From Pectinatus frisingensis (lineage in GTDB: Bacteria > Bacillota > Negativicutes > Selenomonadales > Selenomonadaceae), in assembly GCF_015732285.1 (NCBI RefSeq), contig NZ_WIQU01000002.1, forward strand, positions 1 to 46,811: DNA of 46,811 nucleotides. Reading direction: 5' to 3'. Below are positions 17,039-26,722 of this stretch, in pieces; the first letter of the stretch is position 1; each line of letters begins with the position of its first letter. Made by a program: the position numbers and the translations under genes. The notes beneath the pieces are model-generated. The model was not told where the DNA came from, ran no database searches, and saw nothing but the letters and a program-made list of their open reading frames with translations.

Positions 17039-18709
17039 GTGCTAACTATAACTACTCAAACTATTCCTGAGAAAAAGGCTGATAAAAGTGCTTCCTTTCT
17101 AAAAGGTACACTGATATTGACGATAGCCGGTATCGTTGTTAAAGTAATCGGTTCACTTAATTGGATATTTGTATCCCGTATTCTCGGTGGTGAAGGAATC
17201 GGCCTTTATCAAATGGCTTTTCCTATATATTTTCTGGCTTTTAATATTTCCACTGCCGGTGTTCCCATTGCCATATCTATTATAACAGCCGAGCATGTAG
17301 CCTTAAAAGACATATGGGGTGCCAAACGTGTCTTTCACATATCAATGACATTAATGTTTTTTACTGGTATTTTATGCAGTCTTCTCACTTATTTTGGTGC
17401 CCAATGGCTTATCGACTGGCAGTTTATTCGTGATCCGCGAGCCTATTATGCCGTGGTTGCATTAGCTCCGGCTATATTTTTTGTGACCATTTTAGCCAGT
17501 TCACGCGGCTATTTACAAGGCTGGCAGCGAATGACTCCAACCGGTGTATCGCAAATTGTTGAACAGATTTTTCGTGTCATAACAATGATTCTTTTTGCCC
17601 AGCTGCTGCTACCTTATGGCCTAGAATTTGCTGCAGCCGGGGCAAGTCTTGGCGCTCTGGCTGGTGCTGTAGCAGGGCTGCTTGTACTGGTCTATTTCCA
17701 CTGGCGTCTCAATAAGGATATTGATGCGACTTATGGCACGCATCTTGAACCGCCGGCTAATGTTCCGCGACAGTCTGTTGCCCACATAATGAAACGAATT
17801 TTTAAACTGTCCCTGCCTGTATCGGCCACCAGTATAATGTTACCAATCGTAGCTAATCTTGATCTTATGATAGTTCCGCAGCGACTGGAAGTAGCCGGTT
17901 ATTCAGTAAACGAAGCCACTAAATTATTCGGCTATTTAACCGGGATGGCTGTTCCCTTGGTAAATTTATCCACTATATTAACTGCAGCACTCGCCGTCAG
18001 CATCGTTCCTGCCATATCAGAAGCCCGTATTCTAAAAAACCACGACAGCTACCTGAGACAGACTGCCGGAGCCATACGTATTTCTAACTTTATATGCTTT
18101 CCGGCATTTGTCGTTGTCCTCATTTTAGCAGTGCCCATTTCTACTCTTATTTATAATGCCCCTGGTGCCGGCCCGGCAGTGTGGGTATCGGCTTTTTCCA
18201 TTGTACTATTAGGACTGCATCAGATAACTACGGCTGTTTTACAGGGATTAGGGCATCCCACTGTTCCAATGATAAATATGATTATTGCCGCTATTGCCAA
18301 GGTGATTTTAAATTGGATTCTTACGGCTCAGCCATCACTCGGTATTATGGGAGCCGCATGGGCAACTGCTGCCGATATAGGAATAGCTGCTTTTATTAAT
18401 TTATACTTTCTTTACAGATACATCGGCTATAAAATGGAATTAACACAGGTAATGAAAAATATAATCGCTGCATTGATAATGGCAGCTGCACTTTATCTGT
18501 CATACCATCTTATATTAACAAGATTTGGCAGTAATGCTATTGCCACTTTAAGTTCAGTATTGATTGGTGCCATTATTTATATAATTGTTCTCATCGCCGT
18601 GAAAGGTTTACTAGAAGATGATTTAGCTGCTGTCCCGGTAATCGGTAAAATTACTATCAGGGGACTGCGCAAATTAGGCGTATTTAAAGAAATTTCTCAG
18701 GAGCTATAA
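17039..18709 (+). CDS. MATE/MOP-superfamily polysaccharide flippase (SpoVB/MurJ-like)
   Basis: A polytopic protein of about 555 residues with some 14 hydrophobic helices. The opening FLKGTLILTIAGIVVKVIGS followed by the RILGGEGIGLYQMAFPIY segment is the signature of the SpoVB/MurJ-like group that flips lipid-linked sugars across the membrane. The start is unclear: there is no ATG before the first helix. GTG 17039 has the purine-rich AGCAGG directly abutting it, while AGGTG is well spaced (6 bases) from an ATA at 17048; TTG codons at 16958 and 17021 lack a site. A -10 box TATAAT at 16933-16938 marks the likely promoter. The lipid kinase gene begins 2 bases after its stop, so the two are co-transcribed. 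A sporulation role is not implied by family alone. Confidence 0.85.
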   Translation: MLTITTQTIPEKKADKSASFLKGTLILTIAGIVVKVIGSLNWIFVSRILGGEGIGLYQMAFPIYFLAFNISTAGVPIAISIITAEHVALKDIWGAKRVFHISMTLMFFTGILCSLLTYFGAQWLIDWQFIRDPRAYYAVVALAPAIFFVTILASSRGYLQGWQRMTPTGVSQIVEQIFRVITMILFAQLLLPYGLEFAAAGASLGALAGAVAGLLVLVYFHWRLNKDIDATYGTHLEPPANVPRQSVAHIMKRIFKLSLPVSATSIMLPIVANLDLMIVPQRLEVAGYSVNEATKLFGYLTGMAVPLVNLSTILTAALAVSIVPAISEARILKNHDSYLRQTAGAIRISNFICFPAFVVVLILAVPISTLIYNAPGAGPAVWVSAFSIVLLGLHQITTAVLQGLGHPTVPMINMIIAAIAKVILNWILTAQPSLGIMGAAWATAADIGIAAFINLYFLYRYIGYKMELTQVMKNIIAALIMAAALYLSYHLILTRFGSNAIATLSSVLIGAIIYIIVLIAVKGLLEDDLAAVPVIGKITIRGLRKLGVFKEISQEL

Positions 18710-18711
18710 AA

Positions 18712-19593
18712 ATGAAAAAATTCGTCCTTGCTTATAATCCTGTATCCGGGAACAATATGTTTAAGAAAAAACTCGATCTTCTAGTGGCAATGTTTCAGGC
18801 TAGATACTGCATACTAATTCCTTACCGAACCAGTCCGCAAAATACTGATTTTGTGGAATTTATCCGTACTATCAAACCATGTGGCATAATTATAGCAGGC
18901 GGCGATGGAACTTTAAACGAAATAGTAAACATACTGCTAAAAAACAAAATAACCCTTCCCATAGCTATATTACCCAGTGGAACTTCAAATGACTTTGCCT
19001 CCTGCCTAACCTTAAACGCCCATACCATTGAATCTTATATCGACTCAATAGTTAATGGTAAAACTGCACCTGTCGATATTGGTTACACCGGCAATAATTA
19101 TTTCATAAATGTCGCCAGCGCCGGCATGCTGACCTGTGTTGCCCACAATGTTGACCGAAGATTAAAAAGCACCTTTGGTAAGTTAGCCTATTATCTCAGA
19201 GGAATTGGTGAACTGCCAAAATTCCGAGCTTTAGATATGACTATAGGGGCTGATGGAAAAACAGAAAGAGTCAGCGCCTTTTTTGTGTTGATTGTTAACA
19301 GCAGTGTTGTTGCTGGTTTAAAAAATGTTTCAGTAAATGCCCGGTTAAATGACGGTAAACTCGATTTAATTTTGCTTAAACAATGTAGCATCCCGGAGCT
19401 CGTTACTTTCGCCGCTGAAACAGTAGCCGGCAAACCGGCCTGTAACAATAAAAATATTGCCTATATTCAGGCATCATCTTTTGAAATAAATTGCAGTGAA
19501 ACAGTCCAAAGTGATATTGACGGAGAACCCGGTCCGAAATTACCATTAAAAATAGAAACTATTCCCGCAGCAATTGATGTATATATCCGATGA
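18712..19593 (+). CDS. Diacylglycerol kinase-family lipid kinase (YegS/DgkB-like)
   Basis: A 293-residue member of the diacylglycerol / sphingosine kinase catalytic family. It starts with the FVLAYNPVSGNN lead strand and has the nucleotide-binding IAGGDGTLNEIVN (about residues 61-73) and LPSGTSNDFASCL (about 86-98). The C-terminal beta domain contains DGKLDLILLK and the closing SDIDGEPG motif. Role in the family: ATP-dependent phosphorylation of a membrane lipid on the cytoplasmic side; lipid substrate unknown. Only two bases separate it from the flippase, which suggests a joint job in envelope lipid or undecaprenyl-lipid handling (inference). Confidence 0.88.
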   Translation: MKKFVLAYNPVSGNNMFKKKLDLLVAMFQARYCILIPYRTSPQNTDFVEFIRTIKPCGIIIAGGDGTLNEIVNILLKNKITLPIAILPSGTSNDFASCLTLNAHTIESYIDSIVNGKTAPVDIGYTGNNYFINVASAGMLTCVAHNVDRRLKSTFGKLAYYLRGIGELPKFRALDMTIGADGKTERVSAFFVLIVNSSVVAGLKNVSVNARLNDGKLDLILLKQCSIPELVTFAAETVAGKPACNNKNIAYIQASSFEINCSETVQSDIDGEPGPKLPLKIETIPAAIDVYIR

Positions 19594-19612
19594 ACAATTT
19601 ATAATTAACTGC

Positions 19613-19676
19613 AAAAAAGGCCTGTGATTTTGATATATTTATTCAACCAAATATATCATCAATCATAGGTCTTTTT
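19613..19676. terminator. Bidirectional terminator between lipid kinase and biotin carboxylase genes
   Basis: Arms 19613-19640 and 19649-19676 pair with few mismatches around an 8-base loop, with A6 at the left edge and T5 at the right edge. It sits in the convergent gap and can end both genes. Confidence 0.85.
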
Positions 19677-19695
19677 ATTATATCGATATCACCTG

Positions 19696-21186
19696 TCACA
19701 TATAATACAATCCTGACAATATTGCCACACGCATATCTTCATCAACCTTTTCCTGTGACCATTCCTGATCATTCTTTTTCTCTTCTTCCTTAATCTGATG
19801 CATCGGTATAAATCTTTCATTAGGCTTTGAAGAATCAGCAGCGGTTGGTTTTGTATAATGATATCTGGAGAAATGATCTTTTATGAAACGTGTGTCAATA
19901 TTACCCGTTCTAAAATATTCATCACGCAATATTTTTTTGTGCAATGGAATAGTTGTCTTAATCCCTTCAATAGTAAACTCTTCAAGAGCCCGCTGCATAA
20001 TTTTTATTGCCTCACCACGTGTTTTCCCATGTACAATAATCTTGGCAATCATTGAATCATAATATGGTGAAATATTGAGGCCGGCACATACTCCGGTATC
20101 AACCCGAACACGCGGTCCACCAGGTTCGATAAAAAATTCTACTTTACCTGGTGAAGGCAGAAAATTATTTTCCGGATCTTCAGCATTTATCCGGCATTCA
20201 ATCGCATGTCCGCTAAATTTTATATCTTCCTGTTTTATATCAAGCGGTTCATCTGCCGCAATACGAATCTGTGTTTTTACTAAATCAATACCAGTAACAG
20301 CTTCTGTTATGCCATGTTCAACCTGTACACGCGGATTTATTTCCATAAAATAAAAATCATTATCATGAAGATTCAATAAAAATTCCACCGTGCCAATATT
20401 ACTATAGTGCACACTTTTAGCAGCTTTTATTGCCAAATCTCCGACCCGCTTGCGCATATCTGGTGTAAGAGCTATAGATGGAGATTCCTCCAACAATTTT
20501 TGATTACGTCTTTGCAGTGAACATTCTCTTTCTCCCAACTGAAGTACAGTCCCATAATTATCCGCAACAATTTGAACTTCAATATGACGTGAATGATCAA
20601 TATAATGTTCAAAGTAATAGGCAATATTTTTTATGTCAACAATATGCAGTATTTTTTTCAGTTCATCTTCTGATTTGACGACAATCATGCCCTTGCCGCC
20701 TCCGCCGGAAACCGGTTTTAAAATAACCGGATACCCTACCTCACCAGCCTTTTTTACGGCATCATCTTCATCGACAAGGGGGTCACTGCCTTTCGCCATA
20801 GGAATACCTGATGGTATCATCGCTGCACGGGCAATATCTTTGTCGCCAACCTGACGAATAGTTTCCGGATGAGGTCCAATCCATGTCATCCCGGCTTTAG
20901 TAACACGTTCTGCGAAATTTGCATCTTCTGATAAAAAGCCGTAACCAGGATGTACTGCATCAGCTTCTGTATCAAGTGCTGCCTGCATTAATGCATTATA
21001 GTTGAGATATGACAATGCTGCATCAGCCGGGCCTATATTGTACGCTAAATCAGCTAATTTAACATGCATTGCTTCTTTATCCTCATCAGAATATACAGCA
21101 ACCGACTGTATTCCCATTTCTTTACAGGCTCTGATAATACGAACGGCAATTTCACCGCGGTTAGCTATTAAAATACGCTTAAACAA
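19696..21186 (-). CDS. Biotin carboxylase (AccC / pyruvate carboxylase subunit A type)
   Basis: A 496-residue ATP-grasp enzyme with FKRILIANRGEIAVRIIRA, the glycine loop GGGGKGMIVV, ECSLQRRNQKLLEESPS and FYFMEINPRVQVEHGITE (metal and catalytic residues). It carboxylates biotin on a carrier protein. Length exceeds AccC (about 450) by a Lys/Glu-rich tail ending LSGLYYM, closer to stand-alone PycA subunits; Gly-Ile in VEHGITE also departs from the AccC norm. No biotin carrier or carboxyltransferase gene adjoins it, so the acceptor (acetyl-CoA, pyruvate or other) is open. The start is TTG at 21186 with AGGAG 9 bases upstream; in-frame codons further up lack family similarity. The gene is monocistronic. 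Confidence 0.88.
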   Translation of the reverse strand: MFKRILIANRGEIAVRIIRACKEMGIQSVAVYSDEDKEAMHVKLADLAYNIGPADAALSYLNYNALMQAALDTEADAVHPGYGFLSEDANFAERVTKAGMTWIGPHPETIRQVGDKDIARAAMIPSGIPMAKGSDPLVDEDDAVKKAGEVGYPVILKPVSGGGGKGMIVVKSEDELKKILHIVDIKNIAYYFEHYIDHSRHIEVQIVADNYGTVLQLGERECSLQRRNQKLLEESPSIALTPDMRKRVGDLAIKAAKSVHYSNIGTVEFLLNLHDNDFYFMEINPRVQVEHGITEAVTGIDLVKTQIRIAADEPLDIKQEDIKFSGHAIECRINAEDPENNFLPSPGKVEFFIEPGGPRVRVDTGVCAGLNISPYYDSMIAKIIVHGKTRGEAIKIMQRALEEFTIEGIKTTIPLHKKILRDEYFRTGNIDTRFIKDHFSRYHYTKPTAADSSKPNERFIPMHQIKEEEKKNDQEWSQEKVDEDMRVAILSGLYYM

Positions 21187-21384
21187 AAATATCACTCCTA
21201 ATTTGCAACATCTAAAAGTTTGTGAAAAACAAAACTTAATCAAATACACATGTCCTTCATTTACGGACTGCTGTGACCATCTCCTCTGATATTGCCCCGA
21301 AATGCCTTTTACATTCTGACACAATGACTAATATTAGCCAGATTTGATACCCATAAGGTTTATTTTCTATTTTGTATTAGTACA

Positions 21385-21414
21385 ATAATAAGTATGAGAA
21401 TAAAATTTTGTCAT
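21385..21414 (-). promoter_or_regulatory. Promoter candidate for the biotin carboxylase gene
   Basis: Minus-strand ATGACA (21409-21414), 18-base spacer, TATTAT (21385-21390). This would give a leader of about 190 bases in which I see no convincing terminator or known riboswitch. Confidence 0.4.
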
Positions 21415-21688
21415 ACCATAGAATAATTTTCTGTATTGATGGTAAATTAAATCTTTATCGAATAAACCTAATTCTATACCACATAATTTCATAAGTCAAG
21501 TTAATAATATCATTAACATTATTAACACCAATATTAGTAAAGATAAACACATCCGTTGATTATTCACCAAGATATTATACCATAATATGTCTCATCAGCA
21601 GTAATAATTTGTATCATGATGCATAACAATAATCATTTAGTGCTTTTTTTAGCGGAGATACATGCTTATATAAAATATATTCCCCGCA
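21415..21688. other. AT-rich intergenic DNA
   Basis: No gene or clear regulatory element found between the biotin carboxylase promoter candidate and the stop of the oxidoreductase gene. Total gap between coding regions is about 500 bases. Confidence 0.4.
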
Positions 21689-22666
21689 TTATTTAAATTT
21701 TATTCCTGCACTATGACGCAGCTGTGTCAGCACGTCCATAACGTTATGCGAATGTTCCAGCAGCTTATAACATGCACTCAGATTATTTTCCCGGTATAAT
21801 TTTTCAAAAGCAATAAATTCATCCACCATGCGATTTTCATATTGCTCACCAGCATATTTTATTAGTTTATCCTCTTTTTTCAATGTGACACTGCCACAGA
21901 CATTAGGAGAACCCTGTAGTTGAATATAACCCTTTTCTCCTATAAAAACAGCCCCACTGGTGCTTTCAGAATCTTTGGCCGCGCTGCAAGTTGCCACACT
22001 GCCATTATATACTAAAACAGCTGCCCCTGATGTATCAATTCCATTGGCTGCAATATTAGCATAATATTGAACTGCCTGCGGCATACCCAAAAGTCCCATT
22101 ACCAAATGAATGTTATATACATTCAAATCATACAGGCAGCCACCTGAAAAAGCAGGATCAAACACTGGTAAAACAATTCCTTGCAAAAATTTATCATAAC
22201 GACTGGAATACTGAAAATAGTTTGCCTGAATCATACGTAAGCGGCCAATATCAGGTAAATGCTGGCGCATAAAAGCAAAATTGGGGGAGTGTAAAAGTGT
22301 TATTGCTTCAAAAAAGAATAGCTTAGCTTTTTGGGCAAGAATTTCCAATTCAACAAATTCATCAATATTTGAAGTCACCGGTTTTTCACAAATTACATTT
22401 TTACCATGTTCAAGTGCCATTTTAGCATATTCATAATGCATATTATTAACAATGCCAATATAAACGAAATCAATAGTTTGATCATTAAGCAATTGTTCAT
22501 AATCAGTATAGACCGTTGTAATATTATATTTTCGTGCCAGTGCATGCGCCTTTGTTTCGCTTTTAGGCCGTGCACAAATAGCTGCCGGCGTCACGAAATC
22601 AGCCTTCGTCAAAGCATCAAGACATGTTTCCACAATACCGCCTGTTCCAATTATTGCCAATTTCAC
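21689..22666 (-). CDS. Gfo/Idh/MocA-family oxidoreductase
   Basis: A 325-residue NAD(P)-dependent dehydrogenase. The Rossmann fold opens with KLAIIGTGGIVETCLDAL, and the family signature strand ICEKPVTSNIDEF (about residues 90-102) supplies the catalytic Lys-Pro pair; the C-terminal part shows GGCLYDLNVYNIHLVMGLLG. Members oxidise or reduce sugars, inositols or related compounds; the substrate here is not predictable. The start is GTG at 22666, with AAGG 8 bases upstream; the GTG three codons earlier lies in that site. A LacI-type palindrome at 22718-22731 sits about where the promoter should be, which points to sugar-dependent control. Confidence 0.85.
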   Translation of the reverse strand: MKLAIIGTGGIVETCLDALTKADFVTPAAICARPKSETKAHALARKYNITTVYTDYEQLLNDQTIDFVYIGIVNNMHYEYAKMALEHGKNVICEKPVTSNIDEFVELEILAQKAKLFFFEAITLLHSPNFAFMRQHLPDIGRLRMIQANYFQYSSRYDKFLQGIVLPVFDPAFSGGCLYDLNVYNIHLVMGLLGMPQAVQYYANIAANGIDTSGAAVLVYNGSVATCSAAKDSESTSGAVFIGEKGYIQLQGSPNVCGSVTLKKEDKLIKYAGEQYENRMVDEFIAFEKLYRENNLSACYKLLEHSHNVMDVLTQLRHSAGIKFK

Positions 22667-22980
22667 AAAAATCACCTTCCATTCAATAATATACCTAATA
22701 TATTCCAGACACTTATAGTAAAACGTTTTACATATAAAAATTATATATAAATTTAAGATTATTTACAATAAGAGCTGATAAAAAGTACAAAAATAATACA
22801 ACGTTTTATTTCTATGTTGTTATTAATACCTGACATTAATAGATATTCTAAAAATATTCTCTGGGTGATATAATTGATATTAATAAATTAATATTTTGCA
22901 GTTTTGTTTTATAGCTTCATTCTACTGCTTATCCCGCTAATATCGATACAGTTATTTAAATTTTACAAAGAGGTACTATT
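22667..22980. other. Divergent intergenic region upstream of oxidoreductase and addA
   Basis: The 314 bases contain the LacI-type palindrome described separately, a partial second copy (AACGTTTTA near 22802-22810) and the AGAGG Shine-Dalgarno of addA. No gene is convincing. A TATAAT at 22868-22873 may serve addA but lacks a good -35. Confidence 0.4.
22718..22731. promoter_or_regulatory. LacI-family-type operator palindrome
   Basis: GTAAAACGTTTTAC is a perfect 14-bp palindrome with the central CG typical of LacI/GalR-family operators. It lies 52 bases upstream of the oxidoreductase start. It does not fit the spacing of a CcpA cre consensus exactly. Confidence 0.55.
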
Positions 22981-25900
22981 ATGTCCTGGTCAAAAGAGCA
23001 AGAAACAGCAATTCACACCCATGGAAAAAATATTTTGGTTGCAGCAGCTGCCGGTTCAGGAAAAACAGCCGTACTTGTTGAACGTATAATACAGCTCATC
23101 TTGAATAATAATGTTGATATCAGTGAAATATTAGTCGTAACTTTTACTAATGCCGCAGCATCTGAAATGCGCGAACGTATCGGCCGACAATTGGAAGGTC
23201 ATCTCTCACAAGCAGCTCAGCATAATTACGCAGATATGATGAAAAAACTTGAACGCCAGCTTGTCCTGCTTAATGCTGCGTCAATATCAACACTGCACGC
23301 TTTTTGCCAGAATATTCTTCGTCGTCATTTTCACGAAATAGACATTGATCCCAAATTCCGCCTCGCCGGTGAACAGGAAACAACTTTATTAAAACAAGAT
23401 GTTCTGACTGATTTAATAAAAACTCAATATGAACAGGAAAATAATGATCTTTTTTTACAATTTGCTGATTCTTACGGCAACGAACGCGGTGATGAAGCAG
23501 TCTGCCAAACAATTTTAAATATTTACGAATATGCTATGAGTCAACCTTTTCCCTATCAGTGGTTAAACAGTCTGCCTGATTTTTTCACTATCCCACAGGA
23601 TAAAACCATTGATGATACCAAATGGATAACTATTATTCGCTCAGAAATACAAAGCAGTATTGATGAATGTATCCGACTCAATTTGGAAATGCAAAAAACG
23701 GCTGGTCAAACTGACTACGTCATAAAAGCAATTACTGCTGATGAAGTTTTATTAGAGACAATCCGTACTGCTGTAACAGCAAACTGGCATACTTTATATA
23801 CTGTCATGAATACCTTTAACTTTTCAACAATGCGCCTTCCCGCCGACATGGATGAAACAACAAAAAATCATCTTAAAGAAACACGGCAAACAATAAAAAC
23901 TATTATAAATACACTTCGTGATGATTTTTTTCTAATGCCACCGGATAAAATGCTGGATGATATACGAAATCAAAAAAATATTATCTCCTTTATTGCTGAT
24001 TTCACAATAAAATTCATGGCTGCCTACGGTAAAGCTAAGCATGAACACATAATTGTCGATTTCAATGACTTAGAACATTTTACTTTGCAAATATTAGCAG
24101 CGGCCGGTTCAACAGAAAAACACCTGATTCCTACCAATACAGCAATTAACATAAGCAAAAAATACAGGGAAGTGATGGTGGATGAATATCAAGATACCAA
24201 TGGTGTCCAAGAAGCTATAATTAATTTAGTCTCCGGTAAAAATTTCAATAAATTCCTCGTTGGTGATGTAAAACAGAGCATTTATCGTTTCAGGATGGCT
24301 GATCCTGGTCTATTCATGGAAAAATATCTTACTTATCCCCAAAAGTCAGATCAGTGTATACGCATTGATTTATCACAAAACTTCCGCAGTCGTTCCAATA
24401 TATTGCAATCGATAAATTTTATCTTTGCCCAAACCATGACACAGCAGGCTACTGAACTGGACTATGGAAAAAAAGAAGCTTTTTCCCCGGGTATAGAATA
24501 TCCGGTTGACAAAAATTCATTGGATGAAAAAGTCGAACTACTGTTGATTGATAATGGCAGTTCAGTACCTGATGAAAAAGCCATAACCGATAATGATGTC
24601 ATCAATAATAAAGAAACTCTTACCGGTTTTGCCGCTGAGGCTGACTGTATTGCCAAGCGGATTAAACAGCTCATGCAACAAAATCATACTATATACGATA
24701 AGCAAAGTAATCTTTACCGACCGCTTATTTATCGTGATATTGTTATTCTCCTGCGTTCAATGACCGGCAAAGCTGATGTCATGCTTGAAGCACTGCGTAA
24801 TAATGATATTCCCTCATATGCATCAGCAAATGGTGGTTATTTTGCCGAAACGGAAATAAAAATAATGCTTGCCTTACTGCAAATACTCGATAATCCACGT
24901 CAGGATATCCCTCTTGCAGCCGTATTATACTCACCAATAGTTAATTTCAGCACACAAGAGCTGGCCCAAATAAGACTATGCCAGCCGACCGGCAATCTTT
25001 TTGAGGCTTTAATGCTATCCTGCAATCCGCAAAGCGGCCTTGACGAACCGCTCAAAGAAAAAACAATTTCCTTTCTGAGTAAGTTAACACATTGGCGATC
25101 CTTATCCAGGCAGCGCAGTGTTCCTGAACTTATCTGGCAGCTATATGATGAAACCGGTTATTATGATTATTGTGGTGGTATGCCCGGTGGCCTTTTAAGA
25201 CAGGCCAACCTACGAATGTTATATGACCGTGCGGCAGCTTATGAAAAAACAGATTACCGCGGTCTATTCCGTTTTCTGCAATTTATTGGAAAAATGAAAA
25301 AAAGCGGTAACGATCTGTCAGTGGCCCGCACACTTGGTGAAAACGAAAATGTTGTCCGCATTATGAGTATTCACAAAAGCAAAGGCCTGGAATTTCCCGT
25401 TGTCATTATTGCAGATCTCGGTAAAAAAATGAATCTCACCGACAGCAGGCAAGCTTTATTGATACACAAAAATTATGGATTAGGACCATATATTTATAAC
25501 CTGCAATACAACTCCCGCTATCCGACTCTTGCCCGACAGGCTATTGCCAGGCAAATAATGAAAGAAAGCAAGGCTGAAGAACTGCGCATTCTTTATGTTG
25601 CAATGACCCGTGCCCGGGAAAAACTAATTTTAACTGGTACTGTGAGAAATTTACCCAGACAGGCTGAAAAATGGTGCCATCAAAACAATGACAATAAACC
25701 AACATTGTCAAGTTACCAAATTCTTTCTGCCGGCTCTTATCTAGACTGGATCTGTCCTGCATTATCCCGACACAGTGCCGGTACCGCATTATACCGACTC
25801 TGGAATGGCCAAATGGTGGATGATATACCACATCTTGACTACGACGATTCTCAATGGAATATAACCATTCATTCCGCCAATGCGGACAGTACAAAAGAAA

Positions 25901-26655
25901 AACCCGTCGAATTGACCGCCATCTTCAATAAATTGAAAAAGCACGCACCGCTTGCCACTACTGTTAATAAAAGCTGGGTTGATAAACGCCTTGCCTGGCA
26001 TTATCCACACCTCCCCGACAGCCATATCCCTTCCAAGTTATCTGTTACAGAAATAAAACGTCGTTTTTCCTCTGCGGATGAAAATGCTGTTAATATCTTT
26101 GTTAACAATGAATATACTCGCCCGCGTTTCCTACAAAAAAAGTCAACCTTAACAGGTATTGAATACGGAACTTTGATGCACACTGTCATGCAGCATCTTG
26201 ACCTAACAGACGACTTAAGTAAAAGTGGTATAAAAATACAGCTGAACCAAATGGCACGAACTGAAATAATTGCACCGGAAAATATTCCTCAAGTAAATCA
26301 ACTTTCTATCTATAATTTTATCTATTCAGAACTGGGTCAAAGAATGCTTATTTCAAATAAAATACGGCGTGAGATGCAGTTTTCCCGTATGCTGGATGCT
26401 GTCAGATTTTACAATACCAGTCCAACGGGCAGTAAAATATTTATTCAAGGTGTAGTAGATCTTTTATTCGATGAGCCCGATGGATTAGTATTAATCGATT
26501 ATAAAACTGACAATTGCAATCCTGCTGAAGCCAAGGACAAGTATAATATACAAATCAACCTTTACAGCGAAGCTGTCCAGTCTATCTTAAATAAACCTGT
26601 TAAGGAAAAATATCTATATCTATTTCATAATAGTGAAATCGTGCAAATTAATTGA
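22981..26655 (+). CDS. addA: ATP-dependent helicase/nuclease subunit A, AddA
   Basis: A 1224-residue UvrD/Rep-type helicase with a C-terminal nuclease. Walker A is AAAAGSGKT at residues 21-29, Walker B VMVDEYQDTN (about 400), motif III/IV region LVGDVKQSIYRFR, and motif VI LYVAMTRAREKL. The nuclease core is complete: GVVDLLFD with D1160 and IDYKT with D1173 and K1175. Known role: with AddB it resects double-strand breaks to Chi sites for recombination. The ATG has AGAGG upstream. addB normally lies directly upstream in Firmicutes, but here the upstream DNA is a divergent promoter region. A terminator follows at 26665-26718. Confidence 0.93.
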   Translation: MSWSKEQETAIHTHGKNILVAAAAGSGKTAVLVERIIQLILNNNVDISEILVVTFTNAAASEMRERIGRQLEGHLSQAAQHNYADMMKKLERQLVLLNAASISTLHAFCQNILRRHFHEIDIDPKFRLAGEQETTLLKQDVLTDLIKTQYEQENNDLFLQFADSYGNERGDEAVCQTILNIYEYAMSQPFPYQWLNSLPDFFTIPQDKTIDDTKWITIIRSEIQSSIDECIRLNLEMQKTAGQTDYVIKAITADEVLLETIRTAVTANWHTLYTVMNTFNFSTMRLPADMDETTKNHLKETRQTIKTIINTLRDDFFLMPPDKMLDDIRNQKNIISFIADFTIKFMAAYGKAKHEHIIVDFNDLEHFTLQILAAAGSTEKHLIPTNTAINISKKYREVMVDEYQDTNGVQEAIINLVSGKNFNKFLVGDVKQSIYRFRMADPGLFMEKYLTYPQKSDQCIRIDLSQNFRSRSNILQSINFIFAQTMTQQATELDYGKKEAFSPGIEYPVDKNSLDEKVELLLIDNGSSVPDEKAITDNDVINNKETLTGFAAEADCIAKRIKQLMQQNHTIYDKQSNLYRPLIYRDIVILLRSMTGKADVMLEALRNNDIPSYASANGGYFAETEIKIMLALLQILDNPRQDIPLAAVLYSPIVNFSTQELAQIRLCQPTGNLFEALMLSCNPQSGLDEPLKEKTISFLSKLTHWRSLSRQRSVPELIWQLYDETGYYDYCGGMPGGLLRQANLRMLYDRAAAYEKTDYRGLFRFLQFIGKMKKSGNDLSVARTLGENENVVRIMSIHKSKGLEFPVVIIADLGKKMNLTDSRQALLIHKNYGLGPYIYNLQYNSRYPTLARQAIARQIMKESKAEELRILYVAMTRAREKLILTGTVRNLPRQAEKWCHQNNDNKPTLSSYQILSAGSYLDWICPALSRHSAGTALYRLWNGQMVDDIPHLDYDDSQWNITIHSANADSTKEKPVELTAIFNKLKKHAPLATTVNKSWVDKRLAWHYPHLPDSHIPSKLSVTEIKRRFSSADENAVNIFVNNEYTRPRFLQKKSTLTGIEYGTLMHTVMQHLDLTDDLSKSGIKIQLNQMARTEIIAPENIPQVNQLSIYNFIYSELGQRMLISNKIRREMQFSRMLDAVRFYNTSPTGSKIFIQGVVDLLFDEPDGLVLIDYKTDNCNPAEAKDKYNIQINLYSEAVQSILNKPVKEKYLYLFHNSEIVQIN

Positions 26656-26664
26656 TTTTTGCTC

Positions 26665-26718
26665 TATATAATAATATAAGCGCACAGCCAAATGGTTGGG
26701 CGCTTATATTATTATATA
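26665..26718. terminator. Bidirectional terminator between addA and mtlD
   Basis: A 19-bp perfect outer stem (26665-26683 with 26700-26718) continues into an inner CAGCC/GGTTG pairing around the loop. It lies in the convergent gap directly after both stop codons. Confidence 0.85.
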
Positions 26719-26722
26719 TAAA

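Noticed and set aside
19696-21324. A longer biotin carboxylase starting at 21324
   Set aside because: The extra 46 residues do not resemble the family, while TTG 21186 has AGGAG at good spacing.
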